NCBI RefSeq assembly: GCF_049800915.1
Contig: NZ_JBNAFY010000010.1
Coordinates: 1 to 64,000, forward strand
Reading direction: 5' to 3'
From: Amaricoccus macauensis_A
GTDB taxonomy: Bacteria > Pseudomonadota > Alphaproteobacteria > Rhodobacterales > Rhodobacteraceae
Length of the DNA stretch: 64,000 bases
The position numbers and the translations under genes are program-made. This document shows, piece by piece, positions 50,816 through 59,188 of the stretch. The notes under the pieces were generated by a model. The model saw only the letters and a program-made list of their open reading frames with translations. It was not told the DNA's origin and searched no databases. Every line of letters starts with the position of its first letter. Position 1 is the stretch's first letter.

Positions 50816-51562
50816 TCAGACGTTGAGAGCTTCGGCCTGCTTCAGTTTTCTGATATAGGCCGAAATGACCTGCTTTCGGTGAGGAAGAGGGGCGATCGGC
50901 TCGCAACCGACCCGGTCGAAGGAATAGCCGAACTGGTAGAGTTCGGCCATCGACTTGCTTTCCACGACGCTCCGCAGAAGATCATCGGCAAAGACCTCTT
51001 CGCGTGATGCGCTCTTGGGACGATAGCCCGATTTGGCCCGGACCAGACCCGACGCCAGATCTCCCTCAACCCCGAGATCCTGCGCCAGGGCCGCCAGGTC
51101 CTCGTCGAGATTTTCGGTGCGCAGCATGTGGTCAAACACGGGAATTCCGAAAAGCGAATACAGAGGCATGTTGGAGTTGAAGGTGTTGATGACCCATTTC
51201 GCGCTCATCCCGGAATTGTTTTCCGGCCTGTTCCGTTTTTGCCAGAAATACAGGGAAACCGCCCGGTCGAACGGGTTTCTTTCGACCGAAATGATCTTGT
51301 AGTCCTTCAACTTGGCCCCGAACACCCGGAATGCGTCCCGCAGGGGAGAATGGTTGGTGAGCTTGATCACGCTCCCGTTGACCTTGAAGGTCATCTGCTG
51401 CGGGCCCACGGCCACATCGGGCCGAAGGTGCTCATCCTCCTGGGAGACCGGTGTCACGATGTCTCCCGGCTTGCACAGCCGGGACAGGGCGATCTCCGCG
51501 GATGTTCCACCTGTCTTTCGCGTCTTGACGAAAACGAACTTCCAATGATGTGAAATGATCAC
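50816..51562 (-). CDS. Sulfotransferase family 2-like protein
   Basis: This is a 248-residue protein. The N-terminal loop HHWKFVFVKTRKTGGTSAEI contains the P-loop-like K-x-x-K-T-G-G-T-S. The 3'-phosphate motif is in YKIISVERNPFDRAVSLYFW. The C-terminal half (GIPVFDHMLRTENLDEDLAA) follows the carbohydrate sulfotransferase pattern. The start is ATG without an obvious upstream promoter; it is 73 bp downstream of the GT4 gene on the same strand, so it probably belongs to the transcript beginning at 53760. Confidence 0.85.
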   Translation of the reverse strand: MIISHHWKFVFVKTRKTGGTSAEIALSRLCKPGDIVTPVSQEDEHLRPDVAVGPQQMTFKVNGSVIKLTNHSPLRDAFRVFGAKLKDYKIISVERNPFDRAVSLYFWQKRNRPENNSGMSAKWVINTFNSNMPLYSLFGIPVFDHMLRTENLDEDLAALAQDLGVEGDLASGLVRAKSGYRPKSASREEVFADDLLRSVVESKSMAELYQFGYSFDRVGCEPIAPLPHRKQVISAYIRKLKQAEALNV

Positions 51563-51635
51563 GGTGATCTTCCTTATGCACCACGTGTTTTGCAGTTGGC
51601 CGCGCGTTCTGGATGTCCCGGGAGAATGAGGCGGC

Positions 51636-52889
51636 TCAAGGGCGGGCCCCCGCCTCGGTGTAGAGCAGATCTTCCCAGAGATCGATCACCCGGTCGGGCG
51701 CGAAATCGCACATGCTGGCCGGGCCGGCCATGCCGAGGCGGGTGCGCCGTTCGGGATCGGCCATCAGGTCGCACAGGGCCTCCGCCAGCGCATGGACACG
51801 CGCCTCCCGGCTGCCCGGCCCGGGATCCACCAGAACCCCGGTCCGGCCATCCTCGATGAGCTGGTTGACGCCGGGGCAGTCGGCGAAGCCCACCGGGACG
51901 AGCCCGGCGGCCAGGGCCTCGGTCACCGCAAGTCCCCAGCCCTCGTATTCCGCCGGGTGGCACAGGATGCCGGCGGTGAGGTATTCCTCGCCTATGGCAT
52001 CGGTATGGCCCATCAGGAGCACCTTGTCCTCGAGGCCGAGTTCGCGCACCCGGGCCGCGAGTTTTTCCTGGTCCGGCCCGATCCCGAAGATCTTGAGCGT
52101 CCAGTCGGGAAACCGCTCCACCAGTTCCGCCCAGGCATCGATCAGCAGGTCCTGCCGCTTGACCGGGGCGAGCCGGCCAACCGAGAGCACGGTCCGGTCG
52201 CGGCCATGGCTGCGGATGCGGCTGGAGGGCACCGGCGGGACGGGATTGGGCATGATCGAGATGCGCCGGCGCAATTCCTCCGGGAACCACTGGCGGAATT
52301 CGGGCAGCAGGACGGTGACCGCATCGCAGGCCTCGAGCCCGGCCCAGCGGCGCGCGCGGTCCAGCGGGCTCGGATCCCAGCGCGCGGGGTTGCGGTAGTC
52401 CTGTTCGGGAACATTGTGGAGCGAGGCGATCCGGCGCAGGCCCGGCGAGGGGCGGGCACGCCCGAGTGCGGTGATGGCCGGTGGCAGGAAGGCGATGGCC
52501 ACATCCGGCTGATGCGCGGCGAGATGGGTCTCGAGGCGGCGCCAGAACGCCCCGTATTTGCTGGTCCAGAGCAGGTGGTCGGCCGGAAAGGGCGGGGTCT
52601 TGTAGCGTGCGTGCAGGCTGTCGCGGATCGCGTCGATCTTGCGGCGGATCCGGTTGCGCACCGCCTTGGGGCGTCGCAGGTTGGTGTGAATGACCCCCGG
52701 TGCGAGCGGATAGAACGGCGGGATGCCCCGGGGCTCGTGGGTGAGGATCTGCACCTCGTGACCACGTGCCGCGAGCCCGTTGGCGGTGCCGATCAGGATC
52801 CGTTCGGCGCCGCCGCTGCGGCCCGCGAGCTTGTCGATGACGAAGCAGATCTTCCGGCGTGGACGGGGCAGGATGACACTCTCACGCAT
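51636..52889 (-). CDS. Family 4 glycosyltransferase (GT-B)
   Basis: This 417-residue protein starts at the ATG at 52889, which removes 73 unrelated residues of a longer frame. Its motifs are KICFVIDKLAGRSGGAERIL, RTVLSVGRLAPVKRQDLLID, the nucleotide-binding PDWTLKIFGIGPDQEKLAAR, and the E-x7-E catalytic motif in CHPAEYEGWGLAVTEALAAG. This is the standard GT4 architecture (retaining, as in EpsD/PimA-like enzymes). It overlaps the unknown upstream gene by 8 nt. The donor sugar cannot be assigned. Confidence 0.92.
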   Translation of the reverse strand: MRESVILPRPRRKICFVIDKLAGRSGGAERILIGTANGLAARGHEVQILTHEPRGIPPFYPLAPGVIHTNLRRPKAVRNRIRRKIDAIRDSLHARYKTPPFPADHLLWTSKYGAFWRRLETHLAAHQPDVAIAFLPPAITALGRARPSPGLRRIASLHNVPEQDYRNPARWDPSPLDRARRWAGLEACDAVTVLLPEFRQWFPEELRRRISIMPNPVPPVPSSRIRSHGRDRTVLSVGRLAPVKRQDLLIDAWAELVERFPDWTLKIFGIGPDQEKLAARVRELGLEDKVLLMGHTDAIGEEYLTAGILCHPAEYEGWGLAVTEALAAGLVPVGFADCPGVNQLIEDGRTGVLVDPGPGSREARVHALAEALCDLMADPERRTRLGMAGPASMCDFAPDRVIDLWEDLLYTEAGARP

Positions 52890-53760
52890 CCGCAAATACC
52901 TGAACGAAGGACGGCAATGCCATCGAGACACGCTCGGACAGCCTGTCGAGCTCGGACGCCCCCAGGGAGGGGGCAGGGGGCTGGCCGGCTGCACTCCAGT
53001 TGGCGAGGATCTGCGCGATCGCGGTTTCCAGTTGCGGGAAATCGACCCCGATCCCCGCCGTGGCCAGGTCCGGTGCGAGCCGTTTCGCGATTTCGCAGGA
53101 GAGGGCATTGCGCAGCAGAGCCTCGAAGCCCGGGGCCTTGCGGGATGCCTCGGTCACGCGGATCCTGATCCTGTCCGGGTCCTGCCCTTCTGCCGCCAGC
53201 GACGCACGCAGGCCGTCGAGCCGGCCCCGTGCCTGCGGGGCGAGCAGTTCGGCCGGCCCCGCCCAGCTGCCGTCGGCATCGACGCTTGCCGGCAGTGCAA
53301 AAGCGTGAAGCACGAGATCGAGGCTCGGCTGGGATCGCAGAATTTCCAGAAGAACGCCAGGCGCCCCCCGCATGCCATGGGCAGGCGGCAGCGCCCCTGT
53401 CGCCTCCGCGATCAGGGTGGGCAGCACCACGAGCGGTTCGACCCGGCTGCCGAAATCCTCCGTCAGCGACCGGGCAAAGACCGCGACCCGCGTGTCGCCT
53501 TCCGCCTCGAGAAGAAAGTCGTGATAGAACGGTCCACAGCGCGCCGAGAGCCAGAAGGCGGTGGCGCCTTGCACCCGCTTCTTTCCGAGCAGGCGCACGA
53601 TCTCCTCGCTCGGCAACGGTGCGGGGGCGAGAAGGTTCCGGCATCCGGCAAGCAGATGCAGGCGGGGAGAGCGGCGCTCTTTCCCCTCGTTGCGGCCTCC
53701 CCTGCGGGAGCCAGCTTCTTCCTCCCCGGCGTGACGTGTGATCCCGATACCGGTCACCAT
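52882..53760 (-). CDS. Hypothetical protein in a glycosyltransferase/sulfotransferase unit
   Basis: This is a 292-residue protein. The ATG at 53760 gives a start MVTGIGITRHAGEEEAG with GGGAG about 10 nt upstream; frames further upstream are not supported. A basic region (residues 20-40) is followed by a mixed alpha/beta sequence (EEIVRLLGKKRVQGATAFWL, RVEPLVVLPTLIAEATGALP, LEILRSQPSLDLVLHAFALP). No signal peptide, membrane helix or catalytic motif was seen. It is the first gene of a probable three-gene unit (unknown, GT4, sulfotransferase) with an 8-nt overlap. The family was not recognised. Confidence 0.55.
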   Translation of the reverse strand: MVTGIGITRHAGEEEAGSRRGGRNEGKERRSPRLHLLAGCRNLLAPAPLPSEEIVRLLGKKRVQGATAFWLSARCGPFYHDFLLEAEGDTRVAVFARSLTEDFGSRVEPLVVLPTLIAEATGALPPAHGMRGAPGVLLEILRSQPSLDLVLHAFALPASVDADGSWAGPAELLAPQARGRLDGLRASLAAEGQDPDRIRIRVTEASRKAPGFEALLRNALSCEIAKRLAPDLATAGIGVDFPQLETAIAQILANWSAAGQPPAPSLGASELDRLSERVSMALPSFVQVFADA

Positions 53761-54210
53761 TGTGGAACGCTCCCGCAGAAATGGCTTCGGGCGTGCCGCG
53801 GGCTGCCTGGAGCTTGCCTGCTTGCCGTTCTGTTCACCCGCCTGCCCATCCCGATGCCGAAGACTGAAAATCCGGGCCTCTTCTGCCCCGCCGCGCATGG
53901 AGTGTCCAGAACCTAGAACGGAGGACTTCGGATTGAATCGGACCCGCGACATGATTGCGCAAATCGGCGCCGGGCAGCGCGCCGCTCGATTGGAATTCAC
54001 TTTTCGGGCATATTTTGATAGAAAAAGACGCGCACCTTTCGCGCATGGCTGTGTCTTTTGCAGCCTTCCGGCATCTTGCAGCCCCCCTTCGGAGGCAAGC
54101 AGTGCCGTATTCCCTTCATGAGCAGGCTTCGATTCCAGGCGGGAGCTCCCACCCCTTACCCGTGGCGGATGCCATCGGAGCCAGCTGGCCGGAGCGCACG
54201 AACGAGATCG
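53761..54210. other. 450-bp divergent intergenic region
   Basis: No convincing gene was seen. 53990-54020 is AT-richer, with TTGGAA and TATTTT hexamers 15 bp apart on the plus strand, a weak promoter candidate for the spike genes. The minus-strand promoter of the unknown protein should also lie here. Confidence 0.4.
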
Positions 54211-54474
54211 ATGATTGACGAATTCAGCAAATACAGTCGCAGCCTGGTTTCCCCTCCCGAGAACGCGGCACCGATCACACCCGGCGATGCGTCGGACATT
54301 TCGCATGTGACGCGGGCGCTCTATGTGGGCCAGGGGGGTGATCTGCGTGTCGCGATGCTCGGCGGCGAAACCGTCACCTTCGCCAGTGTACCGCCCGGCA
54401 CATTGATGCCGCTCCGGGTGACCCGTGTCCTGGCCACGGGCACCACGGCCTCCGCGATTCTCGGCCTCTGGTAG
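54211..54474 (+). CDS. Spike base protein (RcGTA Rcc01079/GhsA-like)
   Basis: This is an 87-residue protein. The sequence MIDEFSKYSRSLVSPPENAA, then DISHVTRALYVGQGGDLRVA and MLGGETVTFASVPPGTLMPL, ending VTRVLATGTTASAILGLW, matches the spike-base family named after Rcc01079 of Rhodobacter capsulatus. There it is the base of head spikes on the gene transfer agent RcGTA. It is followed at once by the giant fibre gene: its TAG is 1 bp before the next ATG, so the two are translationally coupled. No other GTA or phage structural gene lies in the window. Confidence 0.82.
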   Translation: MIDEFSKYSRSLVSPPENAAPITPGDASDISHVTRALYVGQGGDLRVAMLGGETVTFASVPPGTLMPLRVTRVLATGTTASAILGLW

Positions 54475-54475
54475 C

Positions 54476-57400
54476 ATGACCTCGCTTCTGCTGGGCGCCC
54501 TGACCGGGCCGGGAGGTGTGCTTCAGGGTGCCGGCGATCATGCAGCGAGAGCCATTCACGACCTTATTTTCCAAGTCATTGGAGCAATTTACTTGAGCGA
54601 TCAGCTTTCATTTTCAAAACTTTCCCTCGAATTCGGCGCGAATTCCGAGGGGGTTTCCATCGACTCGGAGACCGGGGAAATCCGGATCTCTCCCGAGGCG
54701 CTCGCGAACGGCATCGCCGTGAACGTGGCCTCTTCCGATGAAGACGGCGAAACCTCTGGCCGGTTCGAGGTCAATCTCTCCATCCGGGAGATCGGGACCG
54801 AACAGCCTGAAGCTCCCGTCTCCGCAGGCGCGCTGGCGGATGTGATCGCGCCGGCCGGTTCCGGCCCCGTCACGGTGGATGCGGCCGCGGATTTCACCGG
54901 CGAGAATCTGACCTTTACCGTCAGTGGCGCAGGCGCCACGATTGACTCCGCGAAAGGAGTGGTCACTATCGCCACCGATGACCTTCTCAGCGGTGAACTG
55001 ATCACGGTGACGGCGACCAATCCGGGCGGCAGTGCGACCAGCACCTTCAAGGCCACGGTCGAGCCGGTCGCCCCTGAAATGACCTCTGGCCCGGCCCTGG
55101 CAGGCAGCGGCAAGATCGGGTCCGGGATCATGGTCGATCCCGGTGCGTGGACCGGCTATCCGGCGCCCGCGCTTTCCCTGCAATGGCTGCGCGACGGCGC
55201 GGAGGTCAAGGGTGCGACGAAAGCCGAATACGTTCCCGGCCCGCAAGACGATCTCGGGGAAATCTCCTGCCGGGTGACCGCCGCCAATGCGGGCGGCAGC
55301 GTTGGGGTCGTCACCGAGGCGCTGAAGATCACCCATGAGGCACCCGAACTTGCGGGCATCCTCAAGGATGTGAGCGCAGGCAAGGGCGATGCCGCCATTT
55401 CGATCGATGCGGCGGATGCCTTCGAGGGGCTCGGGCTGCGCTTCTCCGTGAGCGGTGCAGGTGCCACGATCGACGCTGCGACCGGCGCGCTCAGCATTCC
55501 CACGGATGCTGTTCTGGACGCGGCGGAAGTGACGGTCAGGGCCGAGAACTCCGGCGGCGCGGCCGAGGCCGTGTTCGAGGTCACCGTCTCGGCGTCCCGG
55601 ATCCTGCCGGTCCTGCTGAGCGCGCCGGTTCTCGCGGGGCCCGCCACGATCGGTCAGGCCATCACGCTCGACCAGGGGCTCTGGGGCGGTGTCCCGGCCC
55701 CCGAACTAGCGCTTCAGTGGCTCTGCGACGGCGCGGAGATCGAGGGTGTGGCGGGTGCCGAATACGTTCCCGGCCCGGAAGATGATCTCAAGGAAATCTC
55801 CTGCCGGGTGACGGCCACCAACATTGCCGGTTCCGCCGAGGCGGTGACCAAGCCGCTCGAGGTGACCTATGCGGCCCCTGTCGCTGCCGGCGAATTGCCC
55901 GAAGAGATCTTCGACCAGAATACCGGTCTGCAACGGGTGGAAACCGCGGACGTGTTCACCGGCGAGAACCTGTCCTTCGCGGTCGAGGGGCTTGGCGCCG
56001 AAATCGATGCCGCGACCGGTGTCGTCTCCATCCCCACCGGCACCGCGCTCGATGGCGTCGTGACAGTCTCGGCCAGCAATTCCGGCGGCACGGCAAGCAG
56101 TGCGTTCCAGGTCACGATCGAGCCGGTCGATATCGGTACGCCGCCCGTGCTCGCGGATGACGAATGGGACATCGTCACGACCGTCTGGGCTCCGGCCGGG
56201 CAGGAGGAGACCTATCAGCCGAAGGTCCGCATCGCCGCCGACGTGCCGGTCCATGCGGCGCAGTGGACGACCAGCTTTTACGATCCTGCACTGGACGAAC
56301 ACTGGGAGACCCTGACCCTGGTCGATGGCGAAACCCGCGAATTCGTCACCGAAATGCTCAACAAGGACACCGGTGACTGGCATCTCTTCAAGGATGGTCA
56401 GGCGCGCGCCGCCAATTTCCGTCTGCGCTACAAGGCGAGCGAGACCGGAGAGTGGTCGGACGAATCCGGCAAGAAGGCGATCCTGCCGCCGCCGCCCGCC
56501 ATCCCGCCTGCGGAAGTGGCCAACTGGAAGACATCCCCCGGCGATGGGGATGGACTGGTCGCCATCTCGGTTGATGCGGATGAGCCGGCTTCCTGGGGGG
56601 ACGACGGCAGTGGCGTGATCCAGTGGCGCAGCGGCACGACGGAATGGCAGGACCTGCCGTCCCCGAGCTTCACCGTGGATCTGGGCAAGGCCATGTGGGG
56701 CCGCACCGCGGACATCAGGGTGCGTGCCCTGGGCAGCGCCGGAACCGCGGGTCCGGAAACAAGCACCACGGTCGAGGTGCCCGGCGAGCCATCCGTCTCC
56801 ACCGATATCTGGCGCCCGGCGCTGCTCGTCGGCGAGGACGCGCTCGGCAAGGGCCTGACGAACGGCTATCGCGAAGGCAAGGGCGGCGAGCACTACCAGT
56901 TCTTCCACGGCGGCGACGTGCACCGGCTCTATCCGGACGACGCGATCACCATCATGGATGTGCACCACATCTGGTACACGCGCGATGCGCGCAACGAATT
57001 CGCGACTTGGCACGTTCCGGAAGGACGCGGGCTCACCTCGCGTTTCGGCGTCACCTGCAAGCTCGACCCGGAATATCCCGGCCAGTGGGTCGCGGTCTGC
57101 GCCAGCCGGAGCGGCGCCAACCCCTCCAACGTGGGCGGCCTGTTCCGCACCGAGGATCACGGCCAGACCTATCCCTACGCGCACAAGGACCTCTATGTGG
57201 TCGGCGGCCAGGGTCAGTCCAACCGGAACTTCCGCGCCTGGACTAGGACACTGATCTGGAACAACCAAGATTACGATGAATGGCTGTTCGTGAACCGCTG
57301 GTATGGCAACCAGGGCGGCGAGACGCTGAAGTCGACCGATCGCGGCCGCACCTGGTCGGTTGCCAACACCTATTTCAAGAACAACCAGCTTTCCCGGCTC

Positions 57401-59080
57401 TACACGCTCACGCAGGACGCCAAGGGCAAGGTCTATGTCGGCTCCGAGAAGGGCATCCACACCTCCACCAATTTCGGTAACTCCTGGAGCAACGCATCGC
57501 GCCCGAACGGCCTGCCCAGCGGCTGGGTCACGGGGATCGAGTGCCATCCCACAAACGCCGATATCGCCTATATCTGCGTGCTCAACCGGGGCATCTACCG
57601 CACGACCGACGGGTTCGGCTCGGCACATCTCATTTCGCCGAACGACAATGGCAACTGGAACGTCTTCGCATCACCCTATGATTTTTCCCGCGTCTGGGCG
57701 ATGTCGGTGAACAAGAATACCAGCAATGGCAGCAATACCGGCATTCCGTCGCGGTTCAGCGCGAATGGCCTGGCGGCCTCTCCCTCCTGGACCGAACTGC
57801 CGAAAGGCGAGTCCAAGACTTATGGCTGGCCGCAGGGTGTGGGAGATTCGACTCTCAACGTTCCGGGAAAGACCAATTTCGAGTTCATGGGTGGGGTCCT
57901 GCCGCTCAAGAGCAACGACAACAAGGCGGCCATCCTGCATGCCAAGGCGCGGCACTGGAGCACCACCGACGGCATCAACTTCCGCAATTCCGGCGATGGC
58001 GTGGAGCATGCCGGGGCCGGTGACATGAATGCTGCCGGGATCGCGTTCCACCCGACCGACCCGGACATCGCCTGCGTCTGCGCCTTCGACAAGGGCGGTC
58101 TGATCACCCGCAACGGCTGGAAATCCTTCTACCGCATGGGCCACGGGGCCGGCGGCGCACCGGCCTCGATCGCGGGCTCGGGCACGGGCGGCTTCTCCCC
58201 TGACAACAAGAACGACTTCGTGATCACCACGGGCGACTACAACAGCTATTCCGCCCGGATCACCCACAATGCGACGGCCAACAGCCCGAGCTGGACGACG
58301 ATCAATCAGATCCTGAACGATCAGAACGGCGGCAACCCCTGGTGCCGGTTCCTGAAATACTGCCCGGTTCCGGGATACGGCAAGATCATCTACTCGGACC
58401 ACTTCCGTTCGACCAACAACGGTTCGAGCTGGGTCGATCTGCGCAACAAGAAGAACTGGCCCTCCGGCGGATATGATGCACATGTCTTTGCCTGCTCCCA
58501 CACCGATCACCGGGTCCTCTACGCGCTCAACGGAAACATGAATGCGGTCCACCGCTCGGACGATCAGGGCGAGAGCTGGTATCACTACGTGGATCTGGGC
58601 ACGAACATCTCGCTCAATCAGGGCGGCCAGAAGGAGGTCGCGATCGACGTCAGCCCGCTCGACCACGACAAGATCCTGTGGTGGAACAAGGGCGTCGGCC
58701 TTCAGGAATACGATGGCAAGACCAAGCGCACGATGCTTGTCAGTGAGCGCGGGCGCAGTGAGATGTGGCGCTGCAAATACTCGTTCAACTACCCCGGTGT
58801 CTTCTACATGCAGTGCCAGGGCACCGGCACCGCGACGGTCTGGCGCACGACCGACGACGGGGAGAGCTTCACCGAACTCGACAAGCACCTGCCGAAGACC
58901 GGCGCCGTGCGCTCGATCGAGGTCTGTCCCCACACCGACATCCTCTACACGGTTGGAACCGTGGGCACCCGGTATTTCGCGCCGCCCTATCTCAATGATC
59001 TGGCCCGCGAACGGCTGAAGAACTACGAGGACTGGTGGAACTACGACCGGAGCTGGATCACCGCCACCTACGGCTACTGA
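54476..59080 (+). CDS. Giant spike fibre: Ig-like repeats plus Asp-box beta-propeller (GhsB-like)
   Basis: This is a 1534-residue protein. The ATG at 54476 is chosen by coupling to the spike-base gene. Residues 1-90 form an N-terminal anchor (MTSLLLGALTGPGGVLQGAG). Residues of about 100-550 alternate two types of Ig/cadherin-like domains: type A (FTGENLTFTVSGAGATIDSA) three times and type B (LSLQWLRDGAEVKGATKAEY) twice. A linker follows to about 775. Residues of about 775-1534 are a sialidase/sortilin-like beta-propeller with Asp boxes STDRGRTW, STNFGNSW, STNNGSSW, RSDDQGESW, RTTDDGESF and RTEDHGQTY. Such folds bind or cleave glycans. There is no signal peptide, consistent with a virion part. 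Confidence 0.8.
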   Translation: MTSLLLGALTGPGGVLQGAGDHAARAIHDLIFQVIGAIYLSDQLSFSKLSLEFGANSEGVSIDSETGEIRISPEALANGIAVNVASSDEDGETSGRFEVNLSIREIGTEQPEAPVSAGALADVIAPAGSGPVTVDAAADFTGENLTFTVSGAGATIDSAKGVVTIATDDLLSGELITVTATNPGGSATSTFKATVEPVAPEMTSGPALAGSGKIGSGIMVDPGAWTGYPAPALSLQWLRDGAEVKGATKAEYVPGPQDDLGEISCRVTAANAGGSVGVVTEALKITHEAPELAGILKDVSAGKGDAAISIDAADAFEGLGLRFSVSGAGATIDAATGALSIPTDAVLDAAEVTVRAENSGGAAEAVFEVTVSASRILPVLLSAPVLAGPATIGQAITLDQGLWGGVPAPELALQWLCDGAEIEGVAGAEYVPGPEDDLKEISCRVTATNIAGSAEAVTKPLEVTYAAPVAAGELPEEIFDQNTGLQRVETADVFTGENLSFAVEGLGAEIDAATGVVSIPTGTALDGVVTVSASNSGGTASSAFQVTIEPVDIGTPPVLADDEWDIVTTVWAPAGQEETYQPKVRIAADVPVHAAQWTTSFYDPALDEHWETLTLVDGETREFVTEMLNKDTGDWHLFKDGQARAANFRLRYKASETGEWSDESGKKAILPPPPAIPPAEVANWKTSPGDGDGLVAISVDADEPASWGDDGSGVIQWRSGTTEWQDLPSPSFTVDLGKAMWGRTADIRVRALGSAGTAGPETSTTVEVPGEPSVSTDIWRPALLVGEDALGKGLTNGYREGKGGEHYQFFHGGDVHRLYPDDAITIMDVHHIWYTRDARNEFATWHVPEGRGLTSRFGVTCKLDPEYPGQWVAVCASRSGANPSNVGGLFRTEDHGQTYPYAHKDLYVVGGQGQSNRNFRAWTRTLIWNNQDYDEWLFVNRWYGNQGGETLKSTDRGRTWSVANTYFKNNQLSRLYTLTQDAKGKVYVGSEKGIHTSTNFGNSWSNASRPNGLPSGWVTGIECHPTNADIAYICVLNRGIYRTTDGFGSAHLISPNDNGNWNVFASPYDFSRVWAMSVNKNTSNGSNTGIPSRFSANGLAASPSWTELPKGESKTYGWPQGVGDSTLNVPGKTNFEFMGGVLPLKSNDNKAAILHAKARHWSTTDGINFRNSGDGVEHAGAGDMNAAGIAFHPTDPDIACVCAFDKGGLITRNGWKSFYRMGHGAGGAPASIAGSGTGGFSPDNKNDFVITTGDYNSYSARITHNATANSPSWTTINQILNDQNGGNPWCRFLKYCPVPGYGKIIYSDHFRSTNNGSSWVDLRNKKNWPSGGYDAHVFACSHTDHRVLYALNGNMNAVHRSDDQGESWYHYVDLGTNISLNQGGQKEVAIDVSPLDHDKILWWNKGVGLQEYDGKTKRTMLVSERGRSEMWRCKYSFNYPGVFYMQCQGTGTATVWRTTDDGESFTELDKHLPKTGAVRSIEVCPHTDILYTVGTVGTRYFAPPYLNDLARERLKNYEDWWNYDRSWITATYGY

Positions 59081-59093
59081 TCCGACCGTCTTC

Positions 59094-59176
59094 CCGGTGT
59101 CCGTGTCTCACGGACACCGGTACGGAAGAAACCTAGGAAACACGAAGCGCGGCGATGATGTTCGCCGCGCCTTTTT
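59094..59176 (+). terminator. Double hairpin terminator after the spike genes
   Basis: The first hairpin has a perfect 12-bp stem (CCGGTGTCCGTG, 59094-59105; CACGGACACCGG, 59109-59120) with a TCT loop. The second has a 9-bp stem (GCGCGGCGA at 59147, TCGCCGCGC at 59162) followed by CTTTTT, a classic Rho-independent terminator on the plus strand. Confidence 0.85.
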
Positions 59177-59188
59177 CATGCCCCGGCA

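Noticed and set aside
54211..59080. A complete prophage or GTA cluster
   Set aside because: Only the spike base and fibre genes are present; no capsid, portal, terminase, tail or integrase gene was found in the window.
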